Shown here one piece after another: positions 30,458 through 33,556 of a DNA stretch of 33,556 nucleotides (position 1 is its first letter; each line of letters starts with the position of its first letter). Source of the stretch: Microvirga sesbaniae (GTDB taxonomy: Bacteria; Pseudomonadota; Alphaproteobacteria; Rhizobiales; Beijerinckiaceae); the NCBI RefSeq assembly GCF_025460805.1, contig NZ_JAMXFJ010000044.1:1-33556 (forward strand). The letters run 5' to 3'. The notes beneath the pieces are model-generated. The model saw only the letters and a program-made list of their open reading frames with translations. It was not told the DNA's origin and made no database searches. Both the position numbers and the translations under genes were made by a program.

Positions 30458-31426
30458 ATGAACATTGACGATCCCGATGAGGTTCATGGATCGATTGCGG
30501 CACCAAGGATTCCGGCCTCCGACAGCATCCGCCCGGGCAAGCGCTCGCGCAGGAAGGCCCGGGGGGCCGCAGCGGCCGGCGGAGAGCCTGCGGGTGTCGA
30601 TCTGCCCCGGGAGGCTTGGCGGCTCCTGACCGCGCTCGGGCAGCCGGAGACCCGGGCCATGGCGGATCCGACCGATGCCGCGACGGTGCTTGTCCACAGG
30701 CGGCGCTCCGGAATCTCCGTGGGGGCAGGGCGCTTCGCGGCCACGGCCGCCGATGCCCTCGTGCGTCACGATCTCGCCCGCTGGGACATGTCGGCCTCCG
30801 GAGGCAGGGCTCTGGCGCGGACCGCCGCCGGGGAGGCCCATCTGCGCCGCCTGACCGCCCCGGAGGCCGGGACGGCGTTCCTGCACCAGCACCACGACAC
30901 GGAACTCGCCACCGTGGCGACCGACGCGGGACCCGTGCGGGTGCGGGTCGATTCCGAGGAGAGCCCGCTCGACTGGCTGCGCCGCCGCAAGGGCCGCGAC
31001 GGCGAGCCGCTGATCGACGAGGCGTCCTATCGGGCGGGCGAGCGCCTGCGGACCGACATCACGCTGGCCGGGCTCCTGCCGGGCGTGACGGCGCGCCTCG
31101 ACGGGCTGCCGGCGAGCGCCGGCCCGGCCGCGCCGGGTGAGGCCACGGACCGGATGGTCGCGGCGCGCCAGCGCCTGTGCAACGCCTTCGACGCCCTCGG
31201 GGGCGATTTCAGCGACCTGCTGCTCGACCTGTGCGGCTTCCTGAAAGGCCTGGAGCAGATCGAGCGCGAGCGCCGGTGGCCGGCGCGCTCGGCCAAGGTG
31301 GTCGTGCGCCTCGCCCTCGCCCGGCTCGCGGAGCATTACGGCATCGAGGCCTCGGCCCGCGGTCCGGCGGCGTCCCGGGGCATCCGCGCCTGGCAGGCGG
31401 TGGTGATCGACGGCGGACGGGTGTGA
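30458..31426 (+). CDS. DUF6456-domain protein, possible DNA-binding regulator
   Basis: A 322-residue protein common in Rhizobiales. The N-terminus (about 1-45) is basic and disordered. A central part (about 50-140) resembles a winged-helix-like region (DAADALVRHDLARWD-type pattern with ARTAAGEAHLRRL). The C-terminal DUF6456 block (about 165-320) contains ESPLDWLRRRKGRDG, YRAGERLRTDI and a long helix with FLKGLEQIERERRWP, then KVVVRLALARLAEHYG. The function is not established; association with transcription control is inferred from domain style. TAGGAAC lies 6 bases before the ATG, and a TTGACA box is found upstream. It is followed by two repeat units. Confidence 0.8.
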   Translation: MNIDDPDEVHGSIAAPRIPASDSIRPGKRSRRKARGAAAAGGEPAGVDLPREAWRLLTALGQPETRAMADPTDAATVLVHRRRSGISVGAGRFAATAADALVRHDLARWDMSASGGRALARTAAGEAHLRRLTAPEAGTAFLHQHHDTELATVATDAGPVRVRVDSEESPLDWLRRRKGRDGEPLIDEASYRAGERLRTDITLAGLLPGVTARLDGLPASAGPAAPGEATDRMVAARQRLCNAFDALGGDFSDLLLDLCGFLKGLEQIERERRWPARSAKVVVRLALARLAEHYGIEASARGPAASRGIRAWQAVVIDGGRV

Positions 31427-31467
31427 GAAGCCCGGTCGGGCTCCGCACCCGTCCCGCCACCCACTGG

Positions 31468-31561
31468 GACGTCATGGCCGGCCTTGTGCCGGCCATCCCG
31501 ATTGCTTCGGGCGCGGCGCCTCCCGTATCGGGATCACCGGCACAAGGCCGGTGATGACGTG
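31468..31561 (+). repeat. M-V hairpin unit (family A), plus orientation
   Basis: Complete M-then-V unit starting about 40 bases after the DUF6456 stop; the first of two in the 382-base gap 31427-31808. Confidence 0.85.
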
Positions 31562-31623
31562 GAGGGTGGTGTGAGCGGGTGATGACGGGGAGAGGTGACA
31601 CGCTCCGGTGCGAACACCCTCCG

Positions 31624-31714
31624 CATGTCATGGCCGGCCCTGTGCCGGCCATCCCAATCCCTTGAAGCGCGGCGCCTCCCGTATCGGGATCACCGGGACG
31701 AGCCCGGTGATGAC
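31624..31714 (+). repeat. M-V hairpin unit (family A), plus orientation
   Basis: Second M-then-V unit; its V stem reads CCGGGAC...GCCCGG rather than the CCGGCAC...GGCCGG of the unit at 31468, again a compensatory change. Confidence 0.85.
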
Positions 31715-31720
31715 AGCGTC

Positions 31721-31750
31721 GAGGGTATCAGCGTGGAGGGTATCAGCGCC
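31721..31750 (+). repeat. Short tandem duplication next to a family A unit
   Basis: GAGGGTATCAGCG occurs at 31721-31733 and again at 31736-31748, a 15-base tandem duplication just past a family A unit. Confidence 0.8.
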
Positions 31751-31808
31751 GCATCGTTCGAACCGGGCAGGCGTCGCGCTTCGCACCGGCGGGCTGTCCC
31801 GATCGCCT

Positions 31809-32237
31809 TCAGGTGGCCGCCAGGGCCATCTGGGCGTCGCGGCGGATCCGCTCGACCATGGATCTCACGCCGTTGGAGCGCTGCGGCGTCAGGTGCTCCG
31901 ACAGGCCGAGCTCCTTGAACAGCCCGAGCGCGTCCGTCGCGAGAGCCTCCGCGGCCGTCTTGCCGCTGTAGAGGGAGATCAGGAGCGCCACGAGGCCGCG
32001 CACGATATGGGCGTCGCTGTCGCCGCGCAGATGCAGGACCGGATCGCCATCCTGGCGGTCGAGGTCGGTCTGGAGCCACACCTGGCTGGCGCAGCCCTGC
32101 ACCTTGTTGACGTCGTTATGCGCCTCGTCGGGCAGGGGCTCCATGAGCCGGCCGAGCTCGATGAGATAGCGGTAGCGCTCCTCCCACTCGTCCAGCAGCT
32201 CGAAGTTGGAAACGATGTCGTCGATGGTCGGCAGCAT
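31809..32237 (-). CDS. sufE: SufE-family cysteine desulfurase activator
   Basis: A 142-residue cytosolic sulfur-transfer protein that accepts persulfide from a SufS-type desulfurase during iron-sulfur cluster assembly. Seen: DIVSNFELLDEWEERYRYLIELG at the start (split: helix 1 then helix 2) and the acceptor cysteine C49 in NKVQGCASQVWL; GLVALLISLYSGKTAAE follows near 90-106. ATG 32237 is preferred over 32264 because the family begins here and the extra nine residues are not conserved in style. The suf operon itself is not in the window. A small membrane-anchored protein gene lies 68 bases upstream on the same strand. Confidence 0.9.
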   Translation of the reverse strand: MLPTIDDIVSNFELLDEWEERYRYLIELGRLMEPLPDEAHNDVNKVQGCASQVWLQTDLDRQDGDPVLHLRGDSDAHIVRGLVALLISLYSGKTAAEALATDALGLFKELGLSEHLTPQRSNGVRSMVERIRRDAQMALAAT

Positions 32238-32305
32238 GGCGGTCCCGCGGTGTCTGCCGACCATATAATCATCGCCGGGCGGTTTGGCGACCGAGGGCGG
32301 CGCCT

Positions 32306-32656
32306 TTACGTGCGAGGCTTGGACGCAGCCGGTGCGCGATCTTCGGGGCGCAGGGTGTCCGAGGGTTTGGTGTCGGAGGGCTTGATGTCGGAGGGCTTGG
32401 CGGGCGCCGCCGTGGGGAATCCGGACGTGGTCAGGATCTTGTCGACCACGGCCTGCTTGGCGCTGTCGGGAAGGGCTTTCCAGACGGTCTCGAGATGTCC
32501 GGGCCGGCCCTCTGCGGTCGCCCTTTCGGGAACGGCTTCGCTCGCCTTCGGGGCGAGGAGGGCCTGGAGATCGGCCGCTCCCTCGCCGTGCCGGCGCACG
32601 GGCGAGTAGTAGAAGATGGCCCCGACGATGAGGATGAAACGGAGGATCGAGAACAT
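32306..32656 (-). CDS. Small membrane-anchored protein of unknown function
   Basis: A 116-residue protein: an N-terminal hydrophobic segment (about 3-17, MFSILRFILIVGAIFYYS) that reads as a membrane anchor or uncleaved signal, a helical middle containing LPDSAKQAVVDKIL near 62-75, and a Lys/Pro/Ser/Asp tail with three tandem KPSD-type pentapeptides encoded by a 15-base repeat. Genes like this often sit next to sufE in Rhizobiales, sometimes labelled DUF5330, but I do not see enough to assign that family. Reading upstream to 32785 has no supporting start signal. Confidence 0.65.
   Translation of the reverse strand: MFSILRFILIVGAIFYYSPVRRHGEGAADLQALLAPKASEAVPERATAEGRPGHLETVWKALPDSAKQAVVDKILTTSGFPTAAPAKPSDIKPSDTKPSDTLRPEDRAPAASKPRT
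32354..32398 (-). repeat. Tandem 15-base repeat, three copies, within the small protein gene
   Basis: Units at 32354-32368, 32369-32383 and 32384-32398, each close to GGTGTCGGAGGGCTT on the plus strand, encoding KPSDT/KPSDI pentapeptides on the minus strand. Confidence 0.85.
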
Positions 32657-33009
32657 AGGCCGGTCGGGTGCTGAAACGAGGATCGATGCAGCATCATAAC
32701 GGAGTTCGCCGGACGGCGCCCGGGAGGCGCGCCAAGAATCCGGAAACAGGATGAACGAAACCTTGCCAGGTTGGCGCTTCGGCAAAGCTCTGGAATCAAA
32801 GCGGAAATTCCTCGGACCCGATGGTCCGGCCGAGCCGGCGCCTCCGGCATGGACCGGGTTTGGCCGCGGGGCCGAAGCAATTAGGTTTCGCTTAAACCGG
32901 CTCTGTCAGGCTTTGCCCCGAGAAAGACAGAAAACGGTGCCTCGACGCCTTGCCTTGCGGGACGTGAAGACCAGAACGACATCCATCTTCGAAGACGGAA
33001 ACGACTGCC
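32657..33009. other. Gene-free divergent region
   Basis: 353 bases between the small membrane-anchored protein gene and the membrane protein at the window end, transcribed away from each other. I see no repeat, hairpin of note or convincing promoter; several short open frames overlap but none has coding character. Confidence 0.5.
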
Positions 33010-33556
33010 TTGCGTGAAGCTTTTGTCGACCATCCCGATGACGACCTCGACCTGCCGGCCGTCGTGCGCCGGAAGGCTCCGGCCCGGCCGACCCAGAAGC
33101 GCGCGGCCAAGCCGCCGCGCAAGCCCGGGATCGGCGAGATGGCGGCGTCCTTCATGGTCGCGCATCCGCGCCAGATCCTGGCCGCCCTCTTCCTGACCGG
33201 ATGCGGCGGCATGATCGCCTGGAACGCCCTGGCGCTGCAGAGCAGCCGCCACCCGGCGCCGCTCTTCACCACCCGGGAGGTCGTGCTGGCGCCGGGGCCG
33301 GACATCGAGCCCGATTTCTCCCGGCCCGAGGTCTCCCGGCCCGATGTTTCCCGGCCCCTTCCGCCGGCCCGTCCCGGCTCCAGGCCGGCCGACGAGGCGG
33401 CACAGGCGGCCGCTCCCCACGAGGCCGCCGCCCATCCCGTGGCCGAGGCGGCGCCGGCCGCCGCGCCGAAGCCCCGCAACCCCATCGCCGAGATGATCCG
33501 CACCGGCGGCCAGCCCGCCGCGGCGGCGCCTCCGCCGGCGCGGGCCCCGCAGGCCT
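33010..33556 (+). CDS. Single-pass membrane protein, N-terminal part (probably with distal peptidoglycan-binding domain)
   Basis: An open frame running off the window, 182 codons seen, no stop. N-terminus MREAFVDHPDDDLDLPAVV, a basic stretch, then a membrane helix (about 55-78, ILAALFLTGCGGMIAWNALAL), then an Ala/Pro-rich periplasmic linker with three SRPEV/SRPDV/SRPLP-like repeats and NPIAEMIRTG. Rhizobiales proteins with this build usually end in a peptidoglycan-binding domain, which would lie beyond the window; that is recollection, not seen. The start is TTG at 33010: an in-frame stop lies at 32965 and no ATG or GTG follows before 33130. Confidence 0.6.
   Translation, partial: MREAFVDHPDDDLDLPAVVRRKAPARPTQKRAAKPPRKPGIGEMAASFMVAHPRQILAALFLTGCGGMIAWNALALQSSRHPAPLFTTREVVLAPGPDIEPDFSRPEVSRPDVSRPLPPARPGSRPADEAAQAAAPHEAAAHPVAEAAPAAAPKPRNPIAEMIRTGGQPAAAAPPPARAPQA

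Overview
The window is a chromosomal stretch of a GC-rich alphaproteobacterium. A Ros/MucR-type regulator, an HWE-family sensor kinase, a DUF6456 protein, DUF1194 and DUF2938 proteins and two families of dispersed hairpin repeats all point to Hyphomicrobiales, most likely Methylobacteriaceae or a close relative. That assignment is inferred from gene content; there is no rRNA marker. I saw no phage, insertion sequence, CRISPR array, tRNA or rRNA.

Layout. 1-2953 (minus): methylmalonyl-CoA mutase, with the small subunit (mutA) and the start of the large subunit separated by a small secreted-protein gene and a hairpin repeat. 3361-7748: a DUF2267-like gene divergent from a HerA-like ATPase, then a GNAT acetyltransferase, an M20 peptidase and a DUF559 nuclease-like protein. 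7975-11487: HAD dehalogenase, divergent class IV (branched-chain) aminotransferase and a convergent chemotaxis receptor, with a strong terminator between the last two. 11944-13895: secreted DUF1194 protein and a class III adenylate cyclase. 13923-15636 (minus): a three-gene set of a TTHB210-like secreted protein, a cupredoxin and an ECF sigma factor. 15826-19579: murJ and a polyprenol-phosphate-type glycosyltransferase, divergent from a ChbG/HpnK (YdjC) deacetylase, probably an envelope-sugar locus. 19823-20974: Fe-type superoxide dismutase and a DUF2938 membrane protein. 21368-22318: a membrane-anchored acidic protein. 22278-27460 (minus): oligopeptidase B, HWE histidine kinase and an isochorismatase-family hydrolase. 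27886-28320: mucR behind a long AT-rich leader. 28666-30267: ftrA-like regulator divergent from a rhodanese. 30458-33556: DUF6456 protein, sufE, a small membrane-anchored protein and the start of a membrane protein that runs off the window.

The most striking non-coding feature is a bipartite hairpin repeat present in ten recognisable copies (plus one lone half) in the gaps between genes. Every copy pairs one 'M' hairpin (stem ATGGCCGG) with one 'V' hairpin (stem ATCACCGG) in fixed polarity, and the stems show compensatory base swaps. A second family (GAGCATCGGA...TCCGATGCTC, often followed by GCGCATCGT...ACGATGCGC) occupies other gaps. The best candidates for under-described biology are the sigma factor/cupredoxin/TTHB210-like set, which has no visible anti-sigma gene, and the glycosyltransferase/deacetylase/flippase locus.
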